Shown piece after piece: positions 1 to 6,456 of a stretch of DNA of 14,683 nucleotides (positions are counted from its first letter, which is position 1; each line of letters begins with the position of its first letter). The stretch is from UBA5336 sp038522375 (lineage in GTDB: Bacteria > Pseudomonadota > Alphaproteobacteria > Caulobacterales > Hyphomonadaceae), in NCBI GenBank assembly GCA_038522375.1, contig JBCBKE010000073.1:1-14683 (forward strand). The letters are read 5' to 3'. Position numbers and translations under genes: made by a program. The notes beneath the pieces were generated by a model. The model had not been told where the DNA came from. It worked only from the letters and a program-made list of their open reading frames with translations, and searched no databases.

Positions 1-285
1 ATCTCATTGATGGACAGTCGCGACGAGGTCATTGGCCCGATCAACCTGGGAAATCCAGGAGAGTTCACGATCCGACAGTTGGCGGAAACGGTCATCGATC
101 TGACCGGGGCGCAATCTCAGCTGGTCCATACGCCGCTGCCCGAGGACGATCCGCGCCAACGCCAGCCTGACATCGCCAAGGCGAAAGAACACCTCGATTG
201 GGCGCCGACAATTGCTTTGCGCGAGGGTTTGAGCAAGACGATCGACTACTTTGACGGCGTCTTGTCAGCCAGTCGGCCGGCCTAG
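1..285 (+). CDS. UDP-glucuronate decarboxylase (UDP-xylose synthase), C-terminal part
   Basis: This is the 3' end of a nucleotide-sugar SDR gene; the reading frame is open from base 1 and the N-terminal part, with the NAD-binding and catalytic residues, lies outside the window. The family decarboxylates UDP-glucuronate to UDP-xylose in the cytosol, supplying pentose for surface polysaccharide. The visible stretch matches the family's C-terminal signature closely: GPINLGNPGEFTIRQLAE, then a P-L-P-x-DDPRQRQPDI block, an A-K-x-x-L-x-W-x-P sequence and an REGLxKTIDYFD helix. It ends with TAG at 283-285, 53 bases before a glycosyltransferase on the same strand, so the two are probably co-transcribed. 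A related dTDP-glucose dehydratase or another epimerase is possible but less likely, because the DDPRQRQPDI block is typical of the decarboxylases. Confidence 0.88.
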   Translation: MSLMDSRDEVIGPINLGNPGEFTIRQLAETVIDLTGAQSQLVHTPLPEDDPRQRQPDIAKAKEHLDWAPTIALREGLSKTIDYFDGVLSASRPA

Positions 286-338
286 CGCGTCAGGTATACA
301 ATCGCGCGATCGGGGAGTTGGGGATGACCGTCTAAACA

Positions 339-1568
339 ATGAAAATTGCCATCATCAATCGCTTCTTCCCACCTGACGGGGCCATGACTGGTCGGTCCAG
401 CCAAGAGCTGGCCCGGCACTTGATGGCGACCATACCGTCCGCGGAAATCAAGATGTTCTGCAGCGCAGCCGAATATGCGGCCAATCGCGCTGTCGACTCC
501 GATCGCGACGTTGCCGTGGATCGCCTGAAGACACTGCGACTTCCGGTTCCCGGCAAGGGAGGGCGACTGGTCAACAGCATGATTGAAGGACGGGAACTGG
601 CCCGGCGGGCCGTGCGGTGGGCAGACCTCGTGATTTCACTCACAGACCCTCCATTGCTCGGATACTGGATCGCCAGGGAAATCGAGCAGTGCGGACCGGC
701 GGCACCGACCTGGATCGAATGGACGATGGACATCTATCCAGAGGCGTTCATGTCCGCCCGGCTTTCGACAGAGACCAACCCGTTCTTTCGCGAACTATCC
801 AGAAAGCTTCAGGATGTGACACCCGATGCCTTCATCTGCCTCGGTCCGAAACAAGCGGCTTACGTCCTCGAGCGTCGCCAGTCCGACGCCAAGGTCTTCG
901 TGCTTCCTTGTGGCCTTGTCGCCCGTGATAACGATCCTGGCGAGGCCCCGGAACGGCTGCGGTCGCGCGACGAGAAAATCCTGTTCTGTTATGCTGGCAA
1001 TGTTGGCGAGGCCCATTGTCCGGACCTTCTTCCATTGCTCGTTGATGCTTCAGATCCAGAAAAGCATGCGTTTGTCTTCTCACTCTATGGTACCCATGCG
1101 GATGCCGTGAAAACGAAGGTGGCGTCCGCCTCCAATGTAGAACTGGTCGACTATGTCAGCCCAGAACAAGCGCTGCACGCCGATGTCCATATCGCGAGCC
1201 TGAAGCCGGAATGGAACCATGTCTGCGTTCCATCGAAGGCCGTTTCATCGGTCAGTCTCGGCAAGCCGATGCTCTATGTTGGCGATGCAAACGCCGACAA
1301 TGGACACATGCTTGAGCGCGCACTCTGGCGACTGGACAGGAATGCCGACGTCGACGTTTATCGTCGCGATCTGGCCGAAATGCTCGACATCATTTCTCAA
1401 CCTGGGGAAATCCAGCGCCGCAGCCAGAATGCAGAAGCTGTTGCCAGGGATCTTGTCGACCTCAAACACCGCACATTCGCCGACATCAGTGCCTGGATTC
1501 AACGGGTCCTTGGTTCAGAGAACGCCAGCAGCGCTAACAGGGCAGCGCCCCTCACTTCCGCGGCCTGA
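339..1568 (+). CDS. GT4-like glycosyltransferase (surface polysaccharide)
   Basis: A 409-residue protein with the two-domain look of a GT-B, GT4-type glycosyltransferase, probably cytosolic and acting on a lipid-linked or polysaccharide acceptor. The N-terminal domain opens with a beta strand and FFPPDGAMTGRSSQELA (about residues 9-25), the usual start of this family. A DIYPEA motif lies at 131-136. The C-terminal domain begins with an L-F-C-Y-A-G-N-V-G-E strand-loop at 215-224 and has a PSK motif at 298-300 followed by LGKPMLYVGD, the usual nucleotide-sugar binding zone. The classical E-x7-E motif is not obvious, so donor and acceptor cannot be assigned. The start is bounded by an in-frame TAA at 333-335. 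It follows the UDP-xylose synthase gene, so a pentose donor is an attractive guess only. Confidence 0.8.
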   Translation: MKIAIINRFFPPDGAMTGRSSQELARHLMATIPSAEIKMFCSAAEYAANRAVDSDRDVAVDRLKTLRLPVPGKGGRLVNSMIEGRELARRAVRWADLVISLTDPPLLGYWIAREIEQCGPAAPTWIEWTMDIYPEAFMSARLSTETNPFFRELSRKLQDVTPDAFICLGPKQAAYVLERRQSDAKVFVLPCGLVARDNDPGEAPERLRSRDEKILFCYAGNVGEAHCPDLLPLLVDASDPEKHAFVFSLYGTHADAVKTKVASASNVELVDYVSPEQALHADVHIASLKPEWNHVCVPSKAVSSVSLGKPMLYVGDANADNGHMLERALWRLDRNADVDVYRRDLAEMLDIISQPGEIQRRSQNAEAVARDLVDLKHRTFADISAWIQRVLGSENASSANRAAPLTSAA

Positions 1569-1579
1569 AAACCACCATC

Positions 1580-1624
1580 AAAAAAAGGACCAAGGACAGC
1601 CAGCAAAAGCGTGGCTGTCCTTGG
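1580..1624 (-). terminator. 13-bp perfect hairpin, T-run on the minus strand
   Basis: A perfect 13-bp inverted repeat (arms 1590-1602 and 1612-1624, 9-base loop) lies 21 bases after the glycosyltransferase stop. Seven A's at 1580-1586 precede it on the plus strand, so only RNA made leftward would carry the stem followed by a U-tract, with a 3-base spacer. On the plus strand it is followed by AGAGGTTG, which is not a U-tract. It may therefore stop leftward antisense transcription, act as a weak or Rho-assisted 3' end for the glycosyltransferase transcript, or do both. Confidence 0.6.
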
Positions 1625-1645
1625 AGAGGTTGATGGAGGGTCGGT

Positions 1646-1703
1646 CCGCAAATGGGGGGTAAATCGATCTCAACCCGAAGTTTTCGAAGTTCGCCATTTG
1701 CGG
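1646..1703. repeat. 10-bp perfect inverted repeat in the SDR leader region
   Basis: CCGCAAATGG at 1646-1655 is matched by its exact reverse complement CCATTTGCGG at 1694-1703, with a 38-base spacer. It could be paired protein-binding half-sites or a long-loop RNA stem. It lies in the 282-base gap before the short-chain dehydrogenase. No known operator is recognised. Confidence 0.5.
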
Positions 1704-1717
1704 TGTTTCGTGCTGCT

Positions 1718-1740
1718 ATATTCTCATAATAGGAGAATAT
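1718..1740. promoter_or_regulatory. AT-rich 8-bp palindrome, possible operator/-10 region
   Basis: ATATTCTC (1718-1725) and GAGAATAT (1733-1740) are exact reverse complements around a 7-base centre. The block contains the -10-like hexamers TATATT (1717-1722) and CATAAT (1725-1730), but no -35 hexamer with standard spacing is convincing. The right arm overlaps an AGGAG (1731-1735) seven bases before an ATG at 1743. This is what a repressor site over a promoter or ribosome site would look like; the role is inferred. Confidence 0.4.
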
Positions 1741-1742
1741 GT

Positions 1743-1805
1743 ATGAGGATGCCGTTAAAGCTGGAGCCTGAATTTGATTGGTCAGTGATTTGTCGGAAAC
1801 GGTAA
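1743..1805 (+). CDS. possible 20-residue leader peptide
   Basis: This is a short reading frame with a good ribosome site: AGGAG at 1731-1735 is seven bases before the ATG. The peptide begins MRMPLKLEPEF and ends in ICRKR, with TAA at 1803-1805. It resembles no protein family I recognise and has no run of a single amino acid of the kind seen in classic biosynthetic attenuators. Its last codons overlap the left arm of a stem (1780-1787), and its stop lies inside that stem's loop; the right arm is followed by TTTT. The next gene, the short-chain dehydrogenase at 1851, has only a weak AAGG 13 bases before its ATG. A regulatory leader peptide is the most interesting reading, but a chance ORF is quite possible. 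Confidence 0.3.
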   Translation: MRMPLKLEPEFDWSVICRKR

Positions 1806-1826
1806 CGTTGAATACACTGACCTTTT
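1780..1826 (+). terminator. attenuator-like hairpin before the SDR gene
   Basis: GGTCAGTG (1780-1787) pairs perfectly with CACTGACC (1815-1822), followed directly by TTTT at 1823-1826. The 27-base loop contains the stop codon of the small upstream reading frame. The stem is short and the U-tract modest, so it would be a weak intrinsic terminator. Its position, 25 bases before the short-chain dehydrogenase ATG, suits premature termination in a leader better than the end of a gene. Confidence 0.4.
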
Positions 1827-1850
1827 GCCGAACAAGGTTCGCTACAGACC

Positions 1851-2636
1851 ATGTATGAATACAAAGCCCTCAATCGATCCATCGCAGGACGGACAGCCAT
1901 CATCACCGGCGCTGCCAGCGGCATGGGGCGTGCCACCGCCCACCTCTTCGCCCGCGAAGGTGCCAATGTCGCGGTCACCGATCGCGACAAGGCCGGATGC
2001 GATGCGGTCGTGGAAGATATCAGGGCCGCAGGGATCGAAACGGTGCGAGCCTGGACGCTTGATGTGGGCGACCGGGACGGTTTCAGGCGGGTCGTCCCCG
2101 CTGTCGCCGCCCATTTCGGCGGGATCGACATCATCGTGAACAATGCCGGTTTCGCCAAACTGGCCATGGTGGATGATGAGGAGGCCTACGAGGAAAGCTG
2201 GGAGCAAAGCCTGGCTGTAATGCTGTCGGCGCACCAGCGGATTGTCAGGGAAGCCCTGCCATGGCTTCGACAATCGGACGCAGCGCGGATCGTGAATGTT
2301 GCCTCGACCGAAGGCTTGGGGGCGACACCCGGCAACAGCCCGTACGCTGCTGCCAAACACGGCGTTATCGGCATTACACGCGGGCTAGCCGTCGATCTTG
2401 GTAAAGAAGGCATCACCGTCAATTGCATCTGCCCGGGGCCAATCCGAACATCAATCAACGCGGAAATTCCCGAGGAGCACAAGACGATTTTCGCCAAGCG
2501 GCGCACGGCCCTGAAACGCTATGGCGACCCGGAAGAAGTCGCCCAGATCACGCTTGCCTGCGTCTTGCCATCGGCCAGTTACCTGACAGGCGCCGTGATA
2601 CCGGTTGATGGCGGGCTCACCATCCGAAATGCCTAA
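1851..2636 (+). CDS. short-chain dehydrogenase/reductase (SDR), NAD(P)-dependent
   Basis: A 261-residue classical SDR, about the usual 250 residues. It has the cofactor glycine motif TGAASGMG (19-26), an acidic residue in TDRDK after the second strand (D44) that suggests NAD over NADP, the NNAG motif (97-100), and the catalytic Ser152, Tyr165 and Lys169 (YAAAK). The helix-4 Asn of the usual tetrad, normally in an L-A-V-N-L context, is Met124 (LAVML). The CPGPIRT loop (194-200) and VDGG near the C-terminus are normal. The substrate cannot be deduced; such enzymes are often labelled 3-oxoacyl-ACP reductase or sugar/alcohol dehydrogenase without evidence. It stands alone between a structured leader and a repeat element. 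The ribosome site is weak (AAGG, 13 bases upstream). Confidence 0.9.
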   Translation: MYEYKALNRSIAGRTAIITGAASGMGRATAHLFAREGANVAVTDRDKAGCDAVVEDIRAAGIETVRAWTLDVGDRDGFRRVVPAVAAHFGGIDIIVNNAGFAKLAMVDDEEAYEESWEQSLAVMLSAHQRIVREALPWLRQSDAARIVNVASTEGLGATPGNSPYAAAKHGVIGITRGLAVDLGKEGITVNCICPGPIRTSINAEIPEEHKTIFAKRRTALKRYGDPEEVAQITLACVLPSASYLTGAVIPVDGGLTIRNA

Positions 2637-2825
2637 AGCGGCGCATTCTGAAATGGACTCAGCGCGCCGCTTCAAGTCCTTGTTTCGACGCGCTTCCGTA
2701 CGGCGAACCGGTGCCCACTTCGCCTGGAAGCGCTCTAGCGCAAGTTCGGAGCAAACCGAATCGTTTGCGAACGGATACTTGCGCAAAAACAGAGATCTGA
2801 AGCGGTGGTGCGGAGTGAAATGGAC
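2636..2825. repeat. inverted pair of alphaproteobacterial intergenic repeat modules
   Basis: This non-coding stretch starts at the SDR stop codon. The right module (from 2738) has hairpin arms GCGCAAGT 2738-2745 with ACTTGCGC 2777-2784, and inner GCAAAC 2751-2756 with GTTTGC 2763-2768, followed by AAACAGAGATCTGAAGCGG at 2787-2805. The left module is the same design on the minus strand: arms GCGCTTCC 2690-2697 with GGAAGCGC 2726-2733, inner GGCGAA 2702-2707 with TTCGCC 2719-2724, and the conserved box at 2667-2685, whose complement matches the right box at 15 of 19 bases. A further 9-bp stem, AAGCGGCGC 2636-2644 with GCGCCGCTT 2664-2672, closes the left edge. From memory it resembles the RIME-type mosaic repeats of Rhizobiales; this was not checked by search. 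Confidence 0.65.
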
Positions 2826-2855
2826 GGCCACCGGTTTAGGTGAATCGGTGGGGCC
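2826..2855. terminator. bulged hairpin between convergent transcripts
   Basis: GGCCACCG (2826-2833) pairs with CGGTGGGGCC (2846-2855) if two bases bulge, around a 12-base loop. It lies between the repeat block and the 3' end of the lipoprotein gene, where both the SDR transcript and the leftward mla-like operon must end. There is no clear T-run on either strand, so an intrinsic terminator is only weakly supported. Confidence 0.25.
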
Positions 2856-2889
2856 TTGAGGCTCGGTATCCGGCAGTCTGCGACCGGCT

Positions 2890-3492
2890 TTAGTCCCGAA
2901 GGTCAGCCATCGGCGTTGATGCGACCTGGGTGTCGGCCACAAAACGTGCGGTCTGGGCGACGCAGTCGGTCGCGGCCTCTCGCAGCGCGCCGACCCTGGC
3001 GCCGTTTCTGCCGGTCGCCGCTGGCACGGTCGCTGACAGGGTTGCGCGGCCCACAATTACCCGGGCATCGCGGTCGTAGAGCGAGACGACCACCTGGCAG
3101 ACGGCTTCGGTCCGTCTCAAATGCAGGTCAACGATCCGCCAGTCGAGTTCATGGCGGGCGGTGGCCGATCCATCGGCTGCCATGGCGGTCCCCGTATCAG
3201 ATGCCCCAAACGTATCAATCAGCGCGGTTTGCATCAGCCGGGTTGAGCGGTCAGCCCATTCTGCGCCGGGCAGCAGGCGTAGCGCGCCGTCGCTGTCTTC
3301 GGTTGCAATGGCCCGGCCAGCAAAGAGGCGCGGCGCATCGGGCTCCCGCACCATGACGTTCTCGGTGAGAGATACCGACACGGCAGGGGGTGAAACCCGG
3401 TAAAGCGCTTCGGGTGTCTGTTGCTCTGGCAGAACCGATACGCAGGCAGACAGAACAAATGTGAGCGCGAAAAAACAGATGCGATGGATCAT
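2890..3492 (-). CDS. ABC-type transport auxiliary lipoprotein (LinN/PqiC-like)
   Basis: A 200-residue protein with a lipoprotein signal: hydrophobic residues 5-13, then the lipobox LSAC with Cys17 as the likely lipidated residue. The rest fits the ABC-transport auxiliary family (PF03886 type): an L-Y-R-V-S-P start to the mature domain, a VxVSLTENVMVREP strand, the W-A-D-R-S-T-R-L-M-Q helix and a late V-V-S-L-Y-D-R segment. Members sit on the periplasmic face of the outer membrane and partner MCE proteins in lipid transport. It is last in the four-gene operon and overlaps the MCE gene by four bases (ATGA), with a GAGGA ribosome site six bases upstream. The assignment rests on context as much as on sequence, because this family diverges strongly. 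Confidence 0.8.
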   Translation of the reverse strand: MIHRICFFALTFVLSACVSVLPEQQTPEALYRVSPPAVSVSLTENVMVREPDAPRLFAGRAIATEDSDGALRLLPGAEWADRSTRLMQTALIDTFGASDTGTAMAADGSATARHELDWRIVDLHLRRTEAVCQVVVSLYDRDARVIVGRATLSATVPAATGRNGARVGALREAATDCVAQTARFVADTQVASTPMADLRD

Positions 3493-4448
3493 GGACGGTC
3501 CTCATAGGGCAAGGGCTCACCAAGGACGATCGCCTGGGGGTCCTGTTCAAGTTCTCGCGCAATCTCGTCGATCCGGGAAATCAGCCGGCGCAGGTCCCGG
3601 GCGGCCAGCCCGGTTTCCTGAACCGTTTCGTTCGCAGGGCCTTCGATAACGTCTGCGGCAGACGTCAATGCGCGGATCCCTTCTTCGACCGCCTGCCGGA
3701 GCGATGTCAGCACGTCGGTTCCCATCGCCATCATCCGGTCGATCTCTGGACGCATCGCGGAAATCTGCGCGCTGGCACCACGGCCCACGTCTCCGAGTGC
3801 GTTGGAAGCGGCATCGAAGGTTTCACCCGCCTCACGCAGTGTTTCGAGTGCCGCTTCAAGATCGTCGATTGCGCCGTCGTCAGCGGCGAGCCGCGTCGTG
3901 ATATCATCAAGGTTCTTGAGCGTGTTGGAGACGTGCGCAATGTTCTCATCCGACAGCAGTTCGTTGATCTGCTGGGCTGCGCTGTTCGACCGGCCAAGGA
4001 TTTCCTGACCGGACGTTACAAGCTGTTCCAGCGCGGTCCGTTCGGCGCGGATAACCGGAACCGGCTCACCGGCCCTGCGTTGCAAGGGCAGAGCCTCGGC
4101 AGACCCGGCATTGATCTGGACAAAGGTTATTCCCGTGATACCCGCAAAATCGATCCCGGCCGTGGAATCGGTCTTCACGGGGGTTTCGGCGTCGATCCGG
4201 ATGCGCGCTCGCACCTTTGAAGGATCGCTTCGGTTGATACGAACCCAGCGAACATCGCCGACCTTGATGCCGATATAGCGGACCTGGGCGCCTTCATCGA
4301 GCGTGACCGGACCTTCGAAAACCACATCATACTCGTTGAAGCTGCTGCGAAACTCCGACTGGCCCAGCCAGAGAATGAAGCCGAAAATGCCCACGGCCGC
4401 GGCCAGGACAAACGCACCGATCAGAGCGTAGTTCGCGCGAGGTTCCAT
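3489..4448 (-). CDS. mlaD: MlaD/MCE-family substrate-binding protein of lipid ABC transporter
   Basis: A 319-residue membrane-anchored MCE protein. It has a short cytoplasmic start, one transmembrane helix at about 8-28 (ending F-I-L-W-L-G), then a single MCE domain at about 39-115 that includes GAQVRYIGIKVGDV and the GITGITFVQI strand, followed by a long helical, coiled-coil-prone C-terminal region. In the family the MCE domain forms a hexameric ring in the periplasm that passes phospholipids between the membranes. The start is placed at the ATG at 4448 because AAGGAG lies eight bases upstream and the transmembrane helix follows at once; a longer reading frame to 4535 would overlap the ATPase gene and add a non-conserved extension. 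It is the third gene of the operon, 13 bases after the ATPase stop. Confidence 0.9.
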   Translation of the reverse strand: MEPRANYALIGAFVLAAAVGIFGFILWLGQSEFRSSFNEYDVVFEGPVTLDEGAQVRYIGIKVGDVRWVRINRSDPSKVRARIRIDAETPVKTDSTAGIDFAGITGITFVQINAGSAEALPLQRRAGEPVPVIRAERTALEQLVTSGQEILGRSNSAAQQINELLSDENIAHVSNTLKNLDDITTRLAADDGAIDDLEAALETLREAGETFDAASNALGDVGRGASAQISAMRPEIDRMMAMGTDVLTSLRQAVEEGIRALTSAADVIEGPANETVQETGLAARDLRRLISRIDEIARELEQDPQAIVLGEPLPYEDRP

Positions 4449-4461
4449 CGTCTTGTCTCCT

Positions 4462-5280
4462 TCACGCGGGGCTTGTTGCAGGGGGTGCGGCGAGTGCCTC
4501 GACCCCGGCTGTGGCTGCGCGGCCCCGAGGGCCATTGAAATAGGATTGGACCCATGGATGCGCCAACGCTCTCAATTCATCGATCGTGCCAACCGCCAGC
4601 ACCCGCTTCTCAGCTAGGACAGCGATGCGGTCGCAGGTCGCAGCCAGCGTGTCGAGATCGTGGGTCACCAGGAATACAGTCAAACCCAGGGCACGCTGGA
4701 GGTCGCGCACCAGCGCATCGAAGTTGCCTGCGGTGATCGGGTCGAGGCCTGCTGTCGGCTCGTCAAGAAAAACGAGTTCAGGATCAAGGGCCAGCGTTCT
4801 CGCAAGCGCCGCCCGCTTCCGCATTCCGCCCGACAGATCGGAGGGATACTTGTTAGCTGCTTCAGAGCCAAGCCCGGACAGACGGATCTTCATATCGGCA
4901 ACTTCACGGCGAAGCAACGGCGACATGTCCGTGTGTTCAGCGAGGGGAACCATGACGTTCTCGCGCACCGTGAGGTTCGAAAACAGCGCGCCATCCTGGA
5001 ACATGATGCCCCACCGGCGCTCAAGGGCGTTGCGCTCGGCCTTATCCAGGCGCCGGAGCTCCTTGCCGAAAACCGCAATCGATCCGGCCGCTGGCGCCTT
5101 GAGCCCCGTGATCGCGCGCAAGAGCACCGACTTTCCGGTCCCCGATCCCCCGATCACACCAAGCACCTCGCCCCTTCGGACATCAAGATCGAGATTGTCG
5201 TGCACCACATGGTCGCCATACGCGGTCTTCAGCCCGCGCGCACTGATGGCCCGGTCAGGTGGCGGTATCGCGCCCGTCAA
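4462..5280 (-). CDS. mlaF: MlaF-type ABC transporter ATP-binding protein
   Basis: A 272-residue ABC ATPase, cytoplasmic, powering MCE-linked lipid transport. Visible motifs in order: Walker A GGSGTGKS (44-51), Q-loop Gln95 in the M-F-Q-D-G-A-L-F context typical of MlaF, signature LSGGM (149-153), Walker B VFLDEP (170-175) and H-loop His207. The FQDGALFSNLTVRENV stretch and the KRAALAR after the signature separate this subgroup from sugar or metal importers. Its ATG overlaps the permease stop by four bases (ATGA), so translation is probably coupled. The C-terminal 25 residues are Ala/Pro-rich and look unstructured. Whether the substrate is phospholipid, as in Mla, or another hydrophobic compound, as in the Lin system, cannot be read from the ATPase. 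Confidence 0.94.
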   Translation of the reverse strand: MTGAIPPPDRAISARGLKTAYGDHVVHDNLDLDVRRGEVLGVIGGSGTGKSVLLRAITGLKAPAAGSIAVFGKELRRLDKAERNALERRWGIMFQDGALFSNLTVRENVMVPLAEHTDMSPLLRREVADMKIRLSGLGSEAANKYPSDLSGGMRKRAALARTLALDPELVFLDEPTAGLDPITAGNFDALVRDLQRALGLTVFLVTHDLDTLAATCDRIAVLAEKRVLAVGTIDELRALAHPWVQSYFNGPRGRAATAGVEALAAPPATSPA

Positions 5281-6407
5281 ATGCCCAGCTCCATGTAGAA
5301 GATCGCAAACATGGCATCGATAACAATTACGGAGAAAATAGCCTGAACCACCGAGGTTGTTGTGTGGCTTCCCAATGACTGAACCGATCCGCCGACGAGC
5401 AGGCCCTGGCGACAGGCGAGCATCGCAAGGACCAGTCCGAAGATCGGCGCCTTGGACATGCCAACCCAGAAATTCGCCGTCGGGACAAGGTCCTGGAGAC
5501 GCGCAATGAACGTCGTGGGTGAGATATCAAGTACAGCCCATCCAACGAAAACCCCGCCAGCAATCCCGGCCAAGGTCGCCACGAACGCCAGAATTGGCGT
5601 CATGATCACCATGGCGATGACCCGGGGCGCCACGAGCACTTCCTGAACGCCGAGGCCAAGGGTGGTCATGGCGTCGATTTCCTGGCGCATTTTCATGGCA
5701 CCGATCTGGGCTGTGAACGCCGAATTGGTCCGCCCGGCCAGGATGATCGCTGAAATCACGGCGCCAAACTCCCGCAGCATCGCGTAGCCGACCAGTTCGA
5801 CCGTAAAGATCGTGGCACCGAAATCGGCCAGAACTGTCGCGCCGATAAAGGCAACGACCATGCCGACGAAGAAACTCAGGAAGGCGATGATGGGCAGCGC
5901 ATCCAGGCCCGCTTCTTCCATAACCGAGACCGTTGCCGTCCAACGAATCTTGTGGGGACGGACAATCAACCGAGCCAAGGTCGCAATCGTCTCTCCAAGG
6001 AATGCCAGCGTTGCCGTCGTTTCCCGCGAGAGTTGGGTGACGCCGCGGCCTGTCCTTTCAAAAAGGCTCACCATGGCGCCCTTCGGTTCAGGAGGCTCAC
6101 AGCCCTCAGCAGCCCGCCGCACCTGTTCGATCAAGGCCGCTGCGCTGGGGTGTTCACCACTCACGTCGAGGACGCCCCCAATTTCGCAAGGGTTTTCGCG
6201 CAGTGTCCGGTCAAGCACGAAAGCGCCGGCCGTGTCGATGCGGCCCAAACCCGTCACGTCCAGGATCAGACCTCCCTGCCCCGCATCGATCGCGCGAAGA
6301 TCCTGATCGACCTTTGCGATGGTCGCCACCGTCCAATCTCCCGAAACCGCGAGCACGCGGCGCTCGCCAGTTTCGGTTTCAATGAAAGTGGGGGATGTAT
6401 CGGCCAT
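5277..6407 (-). CDS. mlaE: MlaE-type permease with N-terminal STAS domain
   Basis: A 376-residue inner-membrane protein. Residues about 15-100 form a STAS-like domain (L-I-L-D-V-T-G-L-G-R-I-D-T-A-G-A-F-V-L, with the acidic strand end before the helix), the role that separate MlaB plays in E. coli. The MlaE permease follows at about 120-376, with several hydrophobic segments and the family hallmark GRTNSAFTAQIGAMK (225-239) and R-Q-E-I-D-A-M-T-T-L-G. It is the first gene of the leftward operon permease-ATPase-MCE-lipoprotein, the order known from LinKLMN. Only 49 bases separate its ATG from the divergent epimerase gene, so both promoters must be packed into or overlap that gap. Its ribosome site is weak (GGAG about 16 bases upstream). 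The fusion looks intact, without a frameshift. Confidence 0.92.
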   Translation of the reverse strand: MADTSPTFIETETGERRVLAVSGDWTVATIAKVDQDLRAIDAGQGGLILDVTGLGRIDTAGAFVLDRTLRENPCEIGGVLDVSGEHPSAAALIEQVRRAAEGCEPPEPKGAMVSLFERTGRGVTQLSRETTATLAFLGETIATLARLIVRPHKIRWTATVSVMEEAGLDALPIIAFLSFFVGMVVAFIGATVLADFGATIFTVELVGYAMLREFGAVISAIILAGRTNSAFTAQIGAMKMRQEIDAMTTLGLGVQEVLVAPRVIAMVIMTPILAFVATLAGIAGGVFVGWAVLDISPTTFIARLQDLVPTANFWVGMSKAPIFGLVLAMLACRQGLLVGGSVQSLGSHTTTSVVQAIFSVIVIDAMFAIFYMELGI

Positions 6408-6456
6408 GGCTCGGCGGGTTGGTCTCCGCTAGGGGTTGTGGAAAGCAGTACAGGCC

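Noticed and set aside
301..310. 10-bp palindrome ATCGCGCGAT next to a TATACAAT stretch, considered as a promoter or operator
   Set aside because: No -35 hexamer at proper spacing is seen, and palindromes of CGCG type are frequent in such a genome.
2605..2859. 84-codon plus-strand frame running through the repeat block
   Set aside because: It is composed mostly of the hairpin repeat modules, overlaps the dehydrogenase end, and its translation shows no domain; such frames through intergenic repeats are a common artefact.
4586..5323. Long plus-strand open frame (about 245 codons)
   Set aside because: It is antisense to the ATPase gene, which carries all ABC motifs; the Arg/Ser-rich composition is typical of a shadow frame.
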